A DNA stretch of 64,000 nucleotides, taken from positions 1-64,000 of the forward strand of contig CANKLE010000004.1 in assembly GCA_947483075.1 (NCBI GenBank), written 5' to 3'. Both the position numbers and the translations under genes were made by a program. The stretch's first letter is position 1. Each line of letters opens with the position of its first letter. The DNA comes from Flavobacteriaceae bacterium (GTDB lineage Bacteria > Bacteroidota > Bacteroidia > Flavobacteriales > Flavobacteriaceae). The notes below the pieces were generated by a model. The model did not search any database. It saw nothing but the letters and a program-made list of their open reading frames with translations, and was not told where the DNA came from. This document shows positions 27,280-35,426 of this stretch, in pieces.

Positions 27280-27975
27280 ATGAACGAATACTCCTACCAA
27301 GAACAACACCTCAAAAGCTCCGATTTTATCACCGATATCGTCATTGGCATGAGCGACGGCCTTACCGTACCTTTTGCCTTGGCTGCCGGATTAAGTGGCG
27401 CCGTCGATTCGAATGGCATTGTAATTACCGCCGGAATTGCCGAGATTGTAGCGGGTTGTATCGCCATGGGCTTGGGCGGGTATTTGGCCGGAAAAACCGA
27501 ACAAGAACATTACGAAAGCGAACTCAAACGGGAACACTATGAAGTAGATAACTACCACCAAAAAGAAATCGACGAGGTCAAAGAAATCTTCGCCGATTAC
27601 GGCATCGACGAAGCAGGACAAACCTTATTGGCCAACCAACTCGCCAAAGACAAAACAAAATGGGTCGATTTTATGATGAAATTTGAATTAGGCCTCGAAC
27701 AACCCCATCCCAAACGCGCCCGAAACAGTGCCTTGACCATTGGCGTTTCTTATTTTATTGGCGGCTTGTTGCCGCTCACCGCCTACTTCATGTCCGAGAC
27801 GCCTTTTGAAGGATTGATCTTATCGTCCATCATTACCATTTTGAGTCTGTTTGTTTTTGGCTACTTCAAAAGCAAAGTGACTGGACAACCTCCCATTTGG
27901 GGCGCCTTCAAGGTTACCGCCGTGGGCGTAATTGCGGCAGCCGCAGCCTTTAGTATTGCCAAAATGATTGGATAA
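27280..27975 (+). CDS. VIT1/CCC1-family transporter
   Basis: A 231-residue membrane protein of the family that moves iron or manganese across membranes. It has the N-terminal DIVIGMSDGLTVPFALAAGLSGA helix pair, a cytoplasmic charged segment with EQEHYESELKREHYEVDNY (metal-binding in plant VIT1) and three C-terminal helices. The Asp and Gly-rich first helices match the family well. It lies between element A and a terminator and is transcribed alone. Iron(II)/manganese is the expected substrate, but direction and metal cannot be read from sequence. Confidence 0.9.
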   Translation: MNEYSYQEQHLKSSDFITDIVIGMSDGLTVPFALAAGLSGAVDSNGIVITAGIAEIVAGCIAMGLGGYLAGKTEQEHYESELKREHYEVDNYHQKEIDEVKEIFADYGIDEAGQTLLANQLAKDKTKWVDFMMKFELGLEQPHPKRARNSALTIGVSYFIGGLLPLTAYFMSETPFEGLILSSIITILSLFVFGYFKSKVTGQPPIWGAFKVTAVGVIAAAAAFSIAKMIG

Positions 27976-27981
27976 TACCGC

Positions 27982-28006
27982 AACGCGCTTCGGCGCGTTT
28001 TTTTTA
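27982..28006 (+). terminator. Terminator of the VIT1-like gene
   Basis: AACGCGC-TTCG-GCGCGTT followed by a T run, directly after the stop codon. Confidence 0.92.
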
Positions 28007-28059
28007 TAACTTTTAATAACTTTTGAAAAACGAACAAAATAGGGTGCCAAAACTATAAG

Positions 28060-28067
28060 TATCTTTG
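28060..28067 (+). promoter_or_regulatory. Transketolase operon promoter (-7 box)
   Basis: TATCTTTG matches TAnnTTTG, 27 bases before the ATG at 28095. Confidence 0.5.
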
Positions 28068-28094
28068 GCCCGTCTAACATTACAACACTAAACA

Positions 28095-28940
28095 ATGCCA
28101 AACACCACACAACTCAACGATTTTACCACCCAAGTGCGCCGAGACATTTTGCGCATGGTACACGCCGTCAATTCGGGACATCCCGGAGGTTCTTTAGGCT
28201 GTGCCGAATTTTTAGTTTCACTCTACCAAAACATCTTAGTACGCAAACCCGGCTTCAGTATGGACGGCATAGGCGAAGATGTTTTTTTCTTGTCCAACGG
28301 ACACATCTCCCCTGTTTTTTACAGCGTATTGGCCCGCAGCGGGTATTTTCCAGTAGCCGAATTGGCCACGTTTCGAAAAATCAACACGCGTTTGCAAGGA
28401 CACCCCACCACGCACGACGGTTTACCTGGAATTCGCATGGCATCTGGTTCTTTGGGACAAGGTTTATCGGTAGCGATTGGTGCGGCCCAAGCCAAAAAAT
28501 TAAATCACGACGCACACACTATCTATTGTTTGTTGGGCGATGGCGAATTGCAAGAAGGACAAAACTGGGAAGCCATCATGTATGCCTCGGCCAAAAAAGT
28601 AGACAACTTGATTGCCACCATCGATTTGAATGGCAAACAAATTGACGGAACCACCGAAGAAGTATTATGCATGGGCAGCCTGAAAGCCAAATTCGAAGCC
28701 TTTGATTGGCAGGTACTCGAAATCAAACAAGGAAACGACATCGACGCTATTCTTGCTGGCATGCAGACCGCCAAAAGTTTATTGGGCAACGGCAAACCCG
28801 TTTGTGTCTTGTTGCATACCGAAATGGGGAACGGCGTAGATTATATGATGCACACCCACGCATGGCACGGAAAAGCACCCAATGATGCGCAACTCGAAGC
28901 AGCATTGGCTCAAAATCCAGCCACTTTAGGCGACTATTAA
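28095..28940 (+). CDS. Transketolase, N-terminal (TPP-binding) subunit
   Basis: First half of transketolase, which moves two-carbon units between sugar phosphates in the non-oxidative pentose phosphate pathway. The 281 residues carry the thiamine diphosphate-binding domain: HPGGSLG, GHPTTHDGLPGIRMASGSLGQGLS, and the GDGELQEGQNWEA motif with the magnesium-binding GDG...N. It ends naturally with a stop, 20 bases before the partner gene. Split transketolases are known in archaea and several bacteria including Bacteroidota, so this is not a frameshifted gene. Confidence 0.95.
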   Translation: MPNTTQLNDFTTQVRRDILRMVHAVNSGHPGGSLGCAEFLVSLYQNILVRKPGFSMDGIGEDVFFLSNGHISPVFYSVLARSGYFPVAELATFRKINTRLQGHPTTHDGLPGIRMASGSLGQGLSVAIGAAQAKKLNHDAHTIYCLLGDGELQEGQNWEAIMYASAKKVDNLIATIDLNGKQIDGTTEEVLCMGSLKAKFEAFDWQVLEIKQGNDIDAILAGMQTAKSLLGNGKPVCVLLHTEMGNGVDYMMHTHAWHGKAPNDAQLEAALAQNPATLGDY

Positions 28941-28960
28941 TCACTCAGCACGACACACAC

Positions 28961-29914
28961 ATGAAAAAATATACCAACACAGGAAGTAAAGATACCCGTT
29001 CCGGATTTGGCGCAGGAATGACCGAATTGGGTCAAACAAACGAACAAGTAGTAGCCCTTTGTGCCGATTTGATTGGCTCCTTAAAATTTGACGATTTCAA
29101 AAAGAATCACCCGGAGCGTTTCTTTCAAATAGGCATCGCCGAAGCCAACATGATTGGCATTGCAGCCGGATTGACCATCGGCGGGAAAATTCCATTTACT
29201 GGAACTTTTGCCAACTTTTCTACCGGTAGAGTCTACGATCAGATTCGTCAATCGGTGGCCTATGCCGATAAAAACGTAAAAATTTGTGCCTCGCATGCCG
29301 GTTTAACCCTCGGAGAAGATGGCGCCACACACCAAATACTAGAAGACATTGGCCTCATGAAAATGTTGCCCGGCATGACGGTAATCAATACCTGCGATTA
29401 CAACCAAACCAAAGCGGCCACCTTGGCCATTGCCGATCACCATGGTCCTGTGTATTTGCGTTTTGGCCGCCCGGTAGTGCCCAACTTTATGCCGGCTGAC
29501 GAAGCTTTCGTAATTGGGAAAGCCATCGTGTTGCAAGAAGGAACCGACGTGACGATTGTGGCCACCGGACATTTGGTTTGGGAAGCCTTAGTCGCTGCCG
29601 AAGCCTTGGCCGAAAAAGGCATTTCAGCCGAAGTGATCAATATACACACCATTAAACCGCTCGACGCAGCCGCCATCTTGAAATCGGTGCAAAAAACCGG
29701 TTGTGTGGTGACCGCCGAAGAGCACAACATTCTAGGTGGTTTGGGCGAAAGCGTTTCAAGTTGCTTGGTACAAAACCACTTAGTACCTCAAGAATTTGTA
29801 GCCGTGAACGACAGTTTTGGCGAAAGCGGTACTCCCGAACAATTGATGGAAAAATACGGCTTGAACAGCGCCGCGATTGTTGAAAAAGCAGAAAAAGTGA
29901 TCGCTCGTAAGTAG
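28961..29914 (+). CDS. Transketolase, C-terminal subunit
   Basis: Second half of transketolase: pyrimidine-binding domain plus C-terminal domain, 317 residues. It has FFQIGIAEANMIGIAAGLT, where the Glu activates thiamine diphosphate, and THQILEDIGLMKMLPGMTV, then a C-terminal domain with TAEEHNILGGLG. The short spacing from the first half means the two are made in parallel and should form a heterotetramer. A 1-deoxyxylulose-5-phosphate synthase role is unlikely, since that enzyme is a single chain. Confidence 0.95.
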   Translation: MKKYTNTGSKDTRSGFGAGMTELGQTNEQVVALCADLIGSLKFDDFKKNHPERFFQIGIAEANMIGIAAGLTIGGKIPFTGTFANFSTGRVYDQIRQSVAYADKNVKICASHAGLTLGEDGATHQILEDIGLMKMLPGMTVINTCDYNQTKAATLAIADHHGPVYLRFGRPVVPNFMPADEAFVIGKAIVLQEGTDVTIVATGHLVWEALVAAEALAEKGISAEVINIHTIKPLDAAAILKSVQKTGCVVTAEEHNILGGLGESVSSCLVQNHLVPQEFVAVNDSFGESGTPEQLMEKYGLNSAAIVEKAEKVIARK

Positions 29915-29936
29915 TTTTTATTTTGATGATATTATA

Positions 29937-29965
29937 AAATCCTCAATTGCTTGGGGATTTTTTTT
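29937..29965 (+). terminator. Transketolase operon terminator
   Basis: AAATCCTCAA-TTGC-TTGGGGATTT (one T-G pair) followed by a T run. Confidence 0.9.
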
Positions 29966-30178
29966 GTTTATTTCTAAAACGGCAAAGACGTTTGACGAGT
30001 TGTAAGCAATGTTTTTATACGTTTACGTCTACAATATGAAGAAACAAAACTTAGTATAGCCACCCTAGATTGGGTGCATACTAGAAATTTAATAGCGCAT
30101 ATAAACGAATTATGCGTCAGCTATGAAAAAATTAACTACAAAAGAATAAAATTAGAAATCGAATTAAACTAAAATATT

Positions 30179-30565
30179 ATGGTGAAGAAAATCTTAATGT
30201 TATTTGTACTCGCAACTTTATGTTTGAACTGTAGCGGAAATGACGAAAAACAAAATTTAGAGATTAACGTAACTGGAAAAATTACAAACCAAAATAATGA
30301 TGGTGTTGGAAATGTTACAATTTATGTGGAACGTGGAAAAATTGGAAACTATGCCGCAACTGTATATGAACAATATGAAACTATAATAACAAATTCATCT
30401 GGAAATTACAGTTATTTAGTAAAAAATGACACATATAATTATAAAATATGCTGTGGAGTTCCATCTGGGTATTCAATTGTAGGCGAAGGTTGTACAAAAG
30501 TAAATCAAAGTATTGTGAATAGCCATACAGTACCAAATAGTATAAATTTCAAATTGACTCAATAA
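30179..30565 (+). CDS. Small lipoprotein with carboxypeptidase-regulatory-like domain
   Basis: A 128-residue predicted lipoprotein. The lipobox is LCLNC, with Cys near 19 followed by SGN. The rest is one beta-sandwich of the carboxypeptidase regulatory/CnaB type: INVTGKITNQNNDGVGNVTIYV followed by ITNSSGNYSYLV. Function unknown. The gene is strikingly AT-rich compared with the transketolase genes and sits in a patch (about 29970-31560) with a hairpin repeat and a toxin-antitoxin pair, which suggests acquired DNA. The 210 bases before it show no convincing gene or promoter, only a small CGCAT/ATGCG hairpin. Confidence 0.7.
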   Translation: MVKKILMLFVLATLCLNCSGNDEKQNLEINVTGKITNQNNDGVGNVTIYVERGKIGNYAATVYEQYETIITNSSGNYSYLVKNDTYNYKICCGVPSGYSIVGEGCTKVNQSIVNSHTVPNSINFKLTQ

Positions 30566-30599
30566 AAGAAATATAATAAAATTTAACCCGAATATTTTG

Positions 30600-30657
30600 C
30601 CCCGCTACCGCGCGAAATGAAATTCGACGAAGTCAATCCCTTCGCGTGGTAGCGGGG
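30600..30657. repeat. Large GC-rich hairpin with GACGAAGTC tip
   Basis: CCCCGCTACCGCGCGAA (30600-30616) pairs with TTCGCGTGGTAGCGGGG (30641-30657), 16 of 17 positions. The loop contains GACGAAGTCAATCC (30626-30639), which recurs three times at 36445-36544. It may also end transcription of the lipoprotein gene, though no long T run follows. Confidence 0.75.
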
Positions 30658-30699
30658 GTTATTAAGTAATCGCAAAAAAAATCACAGTGAGATTGAAAC

Positions 30700-30730
30700 T
30701 TACGTGAAAATATTTTATTTTTACACGTAA
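30700..30730 (+). promoter_or_regulatory. VapBC-type promoter and operator
   Basis: The inverted repeat TTACGTG (30700-30706) / CACGTAA (30724-30730) brackets a -7-like TATTTTTA (30716-30723), 12 bases before the antitoxin ATG. This is the expected place for antitoxin autorepression. Confidence 0.55.
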
Positions 30731-30741
30731 AATAATATATC

Positions 30742-30981
30742 ATGAATACTAAGCTCACTTTAAACCTAGACACGGAAGTTATTTATGAAGCTAAATCCTA
30801 TGCGAAAAGTCATAAGGTTAGTTTATCCAAATTGATTGAAAATTACCTAAATTCACTAACCAGAGAATCAAAGAAGCAAACTTCTGTAAGCCCACTTGTA
30901 GAAAGCCTGACTGGAATTATCCCAAATGATTTTGACGAAAGAAAAGAATACAGATATTATATTGATAAAAAGTATTCATAA
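30742..30981 (+). CDS. Antitoxin of a VapBC-type pair (DUF6364-like)
   Basis: A 79-residue protein that begins MNTKLTLNLDTEVIYEAKSY and continues AKSHKVSLSKLIENYL, the pattern of ribbon-helix-helix proteins of the DUF6364 type found next to PIN toxins in Bacteroidota. The C-terminal part (LTGIIPNDFDERKEYRYYIDKKYS) would bind the toxin. Its stop and the toxin start share one base (TAATG), so translation is coupled. Confidence 0.82.
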   Translation: MNTKLTLNLDTEVIYEAKSYAKSHKVSLSKLIENYLNSLTRESKKQTSVSPLVESLTGIIPNDFDERKEYRYYIDKKYS

Positions 30982-31388
30982 TGGAGAAAGTATTTGTAGA
31001 TACTAATATTGTTATCGATCTTTTAGCCAAACGCGAACCATTTTACAAAGATGCTCAAGACTTATTTACATTAAGCGACAAAAAGGAAATTATACTTCAA
31101 ATTTCTTCTTTAACTTTTGCTAATGCATATTATTCTATTGTAAAGCATTACAAAGCTGTGGATGCAAAAAAATATTTGTTGAAATTCAAAGTTCTTGTAC
31201 ATATTTTGCCTTTAGAAGATAAAGCTATTGAATTAGCATTAGCATCTGATTTTGGAGATTTCGAAGATGCATTGCAATATTTTGTTGCTATGGATTATGA
31301 ATCTGACATAATAATTACGAGAAATAAAACGGATTTTAAAAGCTCTAAAATTCCGGTAATGACAGCTGGGGAATATTTGAAAAGATAA
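30981..31388 (+). CDS. PIN-domain toxin, VapC-like
   Basis: A 135-residue PIN-domain ribonuclease. The conserved acidic residues are present: Asp in FVDTNIVIDLL (near 7), Glu/Asp in the centre, and Asp in FGDFEDALQY (near 92-96), with a late Asp in ITRNKTDF. Such toxins cut tRNA or rRNA when freed from the antitoxin. It overlaps the antitoxin gene by one base. Base composition is AT-rich, in line with the surrounding accessory patch. The following 170 bases up to the cupin gene hold no recognizable feature. Confidence 0.88.
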   Translation: MEKVFVDTNIVIDLLAKREPFYKDAQDLFTLSDKKEIILQISSLTFANAYYSIVKHYKAVDAKKYLLKFKVLVHILPLEDKAIELALASDFGDFEDALQYFVAMDYESDIIITRNKTDFKSSKIPVMTAGEYLKR

Positions 31389-31561
31389 GAGCGACTTCAT
31401 CTAACACTTGCTAAATCTCATGGCTAGTTTTTCGGTAAATTGTACGTTTACTTTTCATAACATCAGTAGGTCGGTCATGGAAATAAAGATTTTCTTAAGC
31501 CGCCACGTCTAGTATATACCGTTAGTTGAAAACTTTATCTTTATTACCCAAAACGTAAAAC

Positions 31562-32041
31562 ATGAACTACAAAGACATTATTGAGGTACTTCAATTACAA
31601 CCACATCCAGAAGGCGGTTTTTATGCTGAAACATATAGATCCTCTGCATTTACACTCAACCAAAATGGAGAAAAAAGGAATCTCAGTACAGCCATTTATT
31701 TTCTGCTGCACGATACAAACAAATCAAATTTTCATCGAATTCAATCAGACGAACTCTGGTTTTTTCATCAAGGAGATCCTATAGAAATTGTGACAATCCA
31801 AGGTGGAAAAGCCCGTACTATTATTTTGGGTAATAACATTAAAGAAGGTGAATTACCCCAAGCCACAATCCCGGCAAATACTTGGTTTGGGTCTAAACTC
31901 AAAGACGGCAAAGGCTACGCTCTTGTGAGCTGCACTGTTGCTCCTGGCTTTGATTTTCTAGATTTTGAACTGGCAGAGTATGAAAAATTGGCGAATGAGT
32001 TCCCAAATCTAAAGGCATTAATTAAAGAATTTACCCCTTAG
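31562..32041 (+). CDS. Cupin protein, DUF985 family
   Basis: A 159-residue single-domain beta-barrel of the cupin_5/DUF985 family. It begins with the diagnostic HPEGGFYAETYRS and has STAIYFLL, FHRIQSDELWFFHQGDP and TWFGSKL, then ALVSCTVAPGFDF. His and Glu residues in FHRIQSDE and the later segment could bind a metal. The family's reaction is not established; some members are described as sugar epimerase-like. It lies 12 bases before the AlkB-like gene and may be cotranscribed with it. Confidence 0.88.
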   Translation: MNYKDIIEVLQLQPHPEGGFYAETYRSSAFTLNQNGEKRNLSTAIYFLLHDTNKSNFHRIQSDELWFFHQGDPIEIVTIQGGKARTIILGNNIKEGELPQATIPANTWFGSKLKDGKGYALVSCTVAPGFDFLDFELAEYEKLANEFPNLKALIKEFTP

Positions 32042-32053
32042 GCTTATTACTCC

Positions 32054-32665
32054 ATGAATCTATTCGATGACCCCATTGACAAAACAAAAAATTGGCTTCC
32101 TTACGACGGAACGGTGCAGTATTTTGGCCAAGTGTTCGCTGCCCAAGAGGCCGATTTTTACTACCAAAATTTACTACAAACCATTGCTTGGCGAAACGAC
32201 GAAGCGATCATTTTTGGCAAGAAAATCACCACCAAACGAAAAGTAGCTTGGTATGGTGAACAGCCGTTTGCCTACACCTATTCGAACACGACCAAACACG
32301 CCTTGCATTGGACAGCCGAATTGTTGGCCTTAAAAGCGGTGATCGAAAAAGAAACCGGAGAAACCTATAATTCGTGTTTACTGAATTTGTATCACAACGG
32401 AACCGAAGGCATGGCTTGGCACAGCGACGGAGAAAAAGATTTAAAAAAAGATGGCGCCATTGCTTCCCTGAGTTTTGGGGCCGAACGCAAATTTGCCTTC
32501 AAACACAAACATGCGCACCACAAAGTAGAACTCCAATTAGAACACGGCAGTTTGTTGGTCATGAAAGACACTACACAGACTTTTTGGCTGCATCGATTGC
32601 CTCCCAGCAAACGCATTACCTCTCCCAGAATAAACCTGACCTTTCGAACAATTGTAACGCAGTAG
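32054..32665 (+). CDS. AlkB-like DNA repair dioxygenase
   Basis: A 203-residue Fe(II)/2-oxoglutarate oxygenase that removes alkyl groups from DNA or RNA bases. The iron ligands are visible as HSD (His 123, Asp 125) and WLHRLP (His 180), and the 2-oxoglutarate arginines in RINLTFR (192 and 198). The NLYHNGTEGMAWHSDGE segment is typical of the AlkB2/ABH2-like group. It follows the cupin gene by 12 bases. Confidence 0.93.
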   Translation: MNLFDDPIDKTKNWLPYDGTVQYFGQVFAAQEADFYYQNLLQTIAWRNDEAIIFGKKITTKRKVAWYGEQPFAYTYSNTTKHALHWTAELLALKAVIEKETGETYNSCLLNLYHNGTEGMAWHSDGEKDLKKDGAIASLSFGAERKFAFKHKHAHHKVELQLEHGSLLVMKDTTQTFWLHRLPPSKRITSPRINLTFRTIVTQ

Positions 32666-32750
32666 GCGCGAAATTTAGCTGAATTTTAACATGCTGAATT
32701 TCAAAGTGTATACACTACCATTTATATTCGCAATCTCAACTGTATATAAA

Positions 32751-33305
32751 ATGAAACACCTAAAAACCATCAACTATTTTGTACTCGTTCCGTTGGCGTT
32801 ACTGAGCCTATTTGCAGTTGCCTGTAACCAAAACAAGGAAAGCAAACCTGCTCCTACCCCAGGATCAGCTGCCGAAAAGAAAGCAATGCAACAGCAGAGA
32901 AAAAAATGGGAAGCTTCCCCCGACGGCAAAATGTACTTGGCATGGCAAGCTTCGGCAGCAGGCCAAAAAGTGCGCGCCAGTTATGATAAAATAGCACCTA
33001 AGCTCACCACTTTCTCCGAAATGGAGGCCGAGGTTACCTCGATGACATTTGAACATGAAAATGCTAAATCATCAGGGCCAAAATGGCTTTTGGTTCGGAT
33101 TGAAAACGAAGTGTATATGTTGCAATTTTCGCCCAAAGAATTCGAGCAGTTAAGCAGCCTAAAAGTAAACGACAAAATAATTGTTAAAAGCCATAGCGCT
33201 GGGTTTTCGCACAATCATCCTTACCTGATTTTATCCAGCGATTATATTGCGCAGCAAAACAAAATCTTATATGCACGCAAAGTGAATAAAAACAATAAAT
33301 GTTAA
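32751..33305 (+). CDS. Lipoprotein of unknown function
   Basis: A predicted lipoprotein of 184 residues. The frame is open from 32691, but the start at 32751 (MKHLKTINYFVLVPLAL) gives a proper signal peptide with lipobox FAVAC. After a Lys/Pro/Ala-rich linker there is a helical stretch (KKAMQQQRKKWEASPDGKMYLAWQA) and a C-terminal beta-rich part (WLLVRIENEVYMLQF, KVNDKIIVKSHSAGFSHNHPYLIL). No family was recognized. It stands between AlkB and a convergent FKBP-like gene. Confidence 0.7.
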   Translation: MKHLKTINYFVLVPLALLSLFAVACNQNKESKPAPTPGSAAEKKAMQQQRKKWEASPDGKMYLAWQASAAGQKVRASYDKIAPKLTTFSEMEAEVTSMTFEHENAKSSGPKWLLVRIENEVYMLQFSPKEFEQLSSLKVNDKIIVKSHSAGFSHNHPYLILSSDYIAQQNKILYARKVNKNNKC

Positions 33306-33402
33306 GGTCTAATTAGCTGTCCTTTTGTTTTCCATTCAAACTAAAACTCAAACTAATTGAAAAAAATAAGGCATACCGCCAAAGTGAACAAAGAATTCAT
33401 AA

Positions 33403-33433
33403 AAAAACCACTGCGTTAATTCAGTGGTTTTTA
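33403..33433. terminator. Bidirectional terminator
   Basis: AAAAACCACTG pairs with CAGTGGTTTTT; it lies between the convergent lipoprotein genes. Confidence 0.85.
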
Positions 33434-33436
33434 TTA

Positions 33437-34459
33437 TTAGTGACAGCTCGGATCTAAGTAGCGACGCAAACGCGTAGGGGTTATAAAATCGGAACCGCAG
33501 GAAGGAACGCCTTTGGTTTCGTCTATTAGCGTAGTTGGATCATCAACTGCGGCTCCGTTGTAGGGATAATAATGAACTACATTGGACGAATCGGTGTATT
33601 TGGTTTCGGTTTTGGTAAAATAGCCATCGCCGTCGTCATCAATATCTAAATAATCTTGTGTGCCGTCGCCGTCGGTGTCATCATTGGTAAAATCGCCATC
33701 GTGGTTAAGGTCTTCATAAATAGAAGAAATGCCATCGCCATCTTGATCGGCGCGGCGCACATCGTATAATTTGAACGAGAACACCAAAGGAACGTAGGAC
33801 GGGATGCTACCACTTCCCATATTATAATAAGCCAAACCAGAGGGCAAGAACATTACGCCAGCGCCAAAATCTGAATAAATAATTGGGTTTGGTCCGGGAT
33901 TGGTATTGATTACCCCCGACTTAAATAAGGGAAACATTTTTTGCCAACCGCGAATGGTTTGGTTTAAGGCTATAAAATTATCCGGATAAGGTATGTATTC
34001 AAAGTCGGTAGAGGTTAAGTTTACCACCGAAGCTCCATCAACTGTTGTCGTCTCATAGTCGAGGTAGGATCCCTTATAGGAAGCTAAAACTTCGTCTACA
34101 CTTACTGGTGATGTACCGGCTGCATTTCCTAGTCGCAACTTGATGTAATATACTTTGTAATCAACCTCATCATAGGTAACCACCGTAGAATCTAATAAAG
34201 GACTGTGCCAGATCGATTGCAAAGTTGTATTTCCTGTTGGTATTTTGGTGAGTTTAATATCCTGATCGGAATTGTCTGAACTGGAAGTAATAGACTCAAT
34301 ATAGTAGGTTTTGAGGTAGTCTCTAATGGTTTCAATTTCGGTGTCATATTGCGCTTGGTAATCGCGAGGAGGTGTGATACTAGGTCCATCTGATTTGTTA
34401 CAAGAAAATAAAACAGTAAGGGTTGCGAATACAATAAAATATAACTTAAATTTGTTCAT
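33437..34459 (-). CDS. FKBP-type peptidyl-prolyl isomerase lipoprotein
   Basis: A 340-residue outer-membrane or periplasmic lipoprotein (lipobox VLFSC, Cys near 20). The middle (about 110-235) has FKBP landmarks: ASYKGSYLD, FIALNQTIRGWQKMFPLFKSG, PSGLAYYNMGSGSIPSYVPLVFSFKLYDV. A Ca-binding thrombospondin type 3-like stretch follows (about 240-285: DQDGDGISSIYEDLNHDGD, DTDGDGTQDYLDIDDDGDG). FKBP lipoproteins of this kind occur in flavobacteria, some linked to gliding motility (GldI). The extra Ca-binding repeats suggest action outside the cell envelope's inner face. It is divergent from the S4 protein gene. Confidence 0.85.
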   Translation of the reverse strand: MNKFKLYFIVFATLTVLFSCNKSDGPSITPPRDYQAQYDTEIETIRDYLKTYYIESITSSSDNSDQDIKLTKIPTGNTTLQSIWHSPLLDSTVVTYDEVDYKVYYIKLRLGNAAGTSPVSVDEVLASYKGSYLDYETTTVDGASVVNLTSTDFEYIPYPDNFIALNQTIRGWQKMFPLFKSGVINTNPGPNPIIYSDFGAGVMFLPSGLAYYNMGSGSIPSYVPLVFSFKLYDVRRADQDGDGISSIYEDLNHDGDFTNDDTDGDGTQDYLDIDDDGDGYFTKTETKYTDSSNVVHYYPYNGAAVDDPTTLIDETKGVPSCGSDFITPTRLRRYLDPSCH

Positions 34460-34498
34460 CAGGACTTAATTTTAAGTGCGCAAGATACAATTTTGATT

Positions 34499-34506
34499 TA
34501 TTTTTG
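34499..34506 (+). promoter_or_regulatory. Promoter of the S4 protein gene (-7 box)
   Basis: TATTTTTG matches TAnnTTTG, 29 bases before the ATG. Confidence 0.5.
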
Positions 34507-34535
34507 TACGCTATTTAACGCCGATTTTAGAAAAA

Positions 34536-34916
34536 ATGAGAGTAGACAAGTATCTGTGGTGCGTGCGCTATTACAAAACGAGAAACATGGGTACCGAAGC
34601 CTGTCGTAAAAATCAGGTGTCGGTAAATGGCCAAGTAGCCAAAGCCTCCAGAGAGGTGTTTCCCTCCGATCAAATCCATTTTCGCAAAGATCAAATTACC
34701 TATAAAATTTTGGTTTTAGACGTGCCAGAAAACCGAGTAGGGGCCAAATTGGTAGACATTTACAGAAAAGACGAAACCCCTGCCGAAGCCTTTCAACACC
34801 TAGAATTACTTAAACTCTCCAAAGAACACTACCGCAAAACTGGCGAAGGTAGACCAACCAAAAAAGACCGACGCGATTTAGATTTTTTTGAACTAAGCAG
34901 CGACGAAATTGATTAA
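34536..34916 (+). CDS. S4-domain RNA-binding protein, Hsp15-like
   Basis: A 126-residue protein with an N-terminal S4 domain: MRVDKYLWCVRYYKTRNMGTEACRKNQVSVNGQVAKASREV. The basic C-terminal tail (EHYRKTGEGRPTKKDRRDLDFF) is like that of HslR/Hsp15, which binds stalled 50S subunits carrying a nascent chain. The assignment is to the family; the ribosome rescue role is inferred. It is 12 bases before the phosphoribosyltransferase gene. Confidence 0.88.
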   Translation: MRVDKYLWCVRYYKTRNMGTEACRKNQVSVNGQVAKASREVFPSDQIHFRKDQITYKILVLDVPENRVGAKLVDIYRKDETPAEAFQHLELLKLSKEHYRKTGEGRPTKKDRRDLDFFELSSDEID

Positions 34917-34928
34917 TATAAATTAGTT

Positions 34929-35426
34929 ATGAGCCAAAACATTATCCTTACCCAAGCAGAAATTGACCACAAAATAAAGCGGATCGCCTATCAGATCTAT
35001 GAAACCTTTGTAGACGAAAACGAAATTGTCCTTGCAGGAATTGCCCACAATGGCTTTATATTGGCTCAAAAAATTGCAGAAGTTTTGCAAACTATTTCGC
35101 CCATACAAGTTCAATTGTGTGAAGTTGTAATTCACAAACAACAACCGCATTTGCCTATCACTACTTCAATTCCTTCCGCCGCATACGAAAACAAAGGAAT
35201 CGTTTTGGTAGACGACGTATTGAACTCAGGAACCACTTTGGTTTATGGTGTAAAACACTTTTTAGAAGTGCCCTTAGGTAAATTTAAAACGGCTGTTTTG
35301 ATCGACCGCAACCACAAAAAATACCCCGTCAAAGCTGATTTTAAAGGCATTTCATTGAGCACCTCCATGCAAGAACACGTACAAGTTGTTTTTGCAGAAA
35401 CAGGCGACTATGCCTACCTAGGCTAG
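34929..35426 (+). CDS. Phosphoribosyltransferase, PyrR-like
   Basis: A 165-residue type I phosphoribosyltransferase. The PRPP loop is GIVLVDDVLNSGTTL (about 96-110), and the N-terminal part EIVLAGIAHNGFILAQKIA matches the family hood. It is closest in size and layout to PyrR/uracil phosphoribosyltransferase-like proteins, but substrate and any RNA-binding regulatory role are uncertain. It shares an operon with the S4 gene and overlaps the convergent aroK gene by 9 bases at the stop codons. Confidence 0.85.
   Translation: MSQNIILTQAEIDHKIKRIAYQIYETFVDENEIVLAGIAHNGFILAQKIAEVLQTISPIQVQLCEVVIHKQQPHLPITTSIPSAAYENKGIVLVDDVLNSGTTLVYGVKHFLEVPLGKFKTAVLIDRNHKKYPVKADFKGISLSTSMQEHVQVVFAETGDYAYLG

Noticed and set aside
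28095-29914. Transketolase broken by a frameshift
   Set aside because: Both halves have proper starts, stops and complete domains with a 20-base spacer; split transketolases are normal in this group.
29966-30178. A small gene or attachment site before the AT-rich lipoprotein gene
   Set aside because: Only very short frames and one weak CGCAT/ATGCG hairpin are present; no matching direct repeat was found at the other side of the patch.
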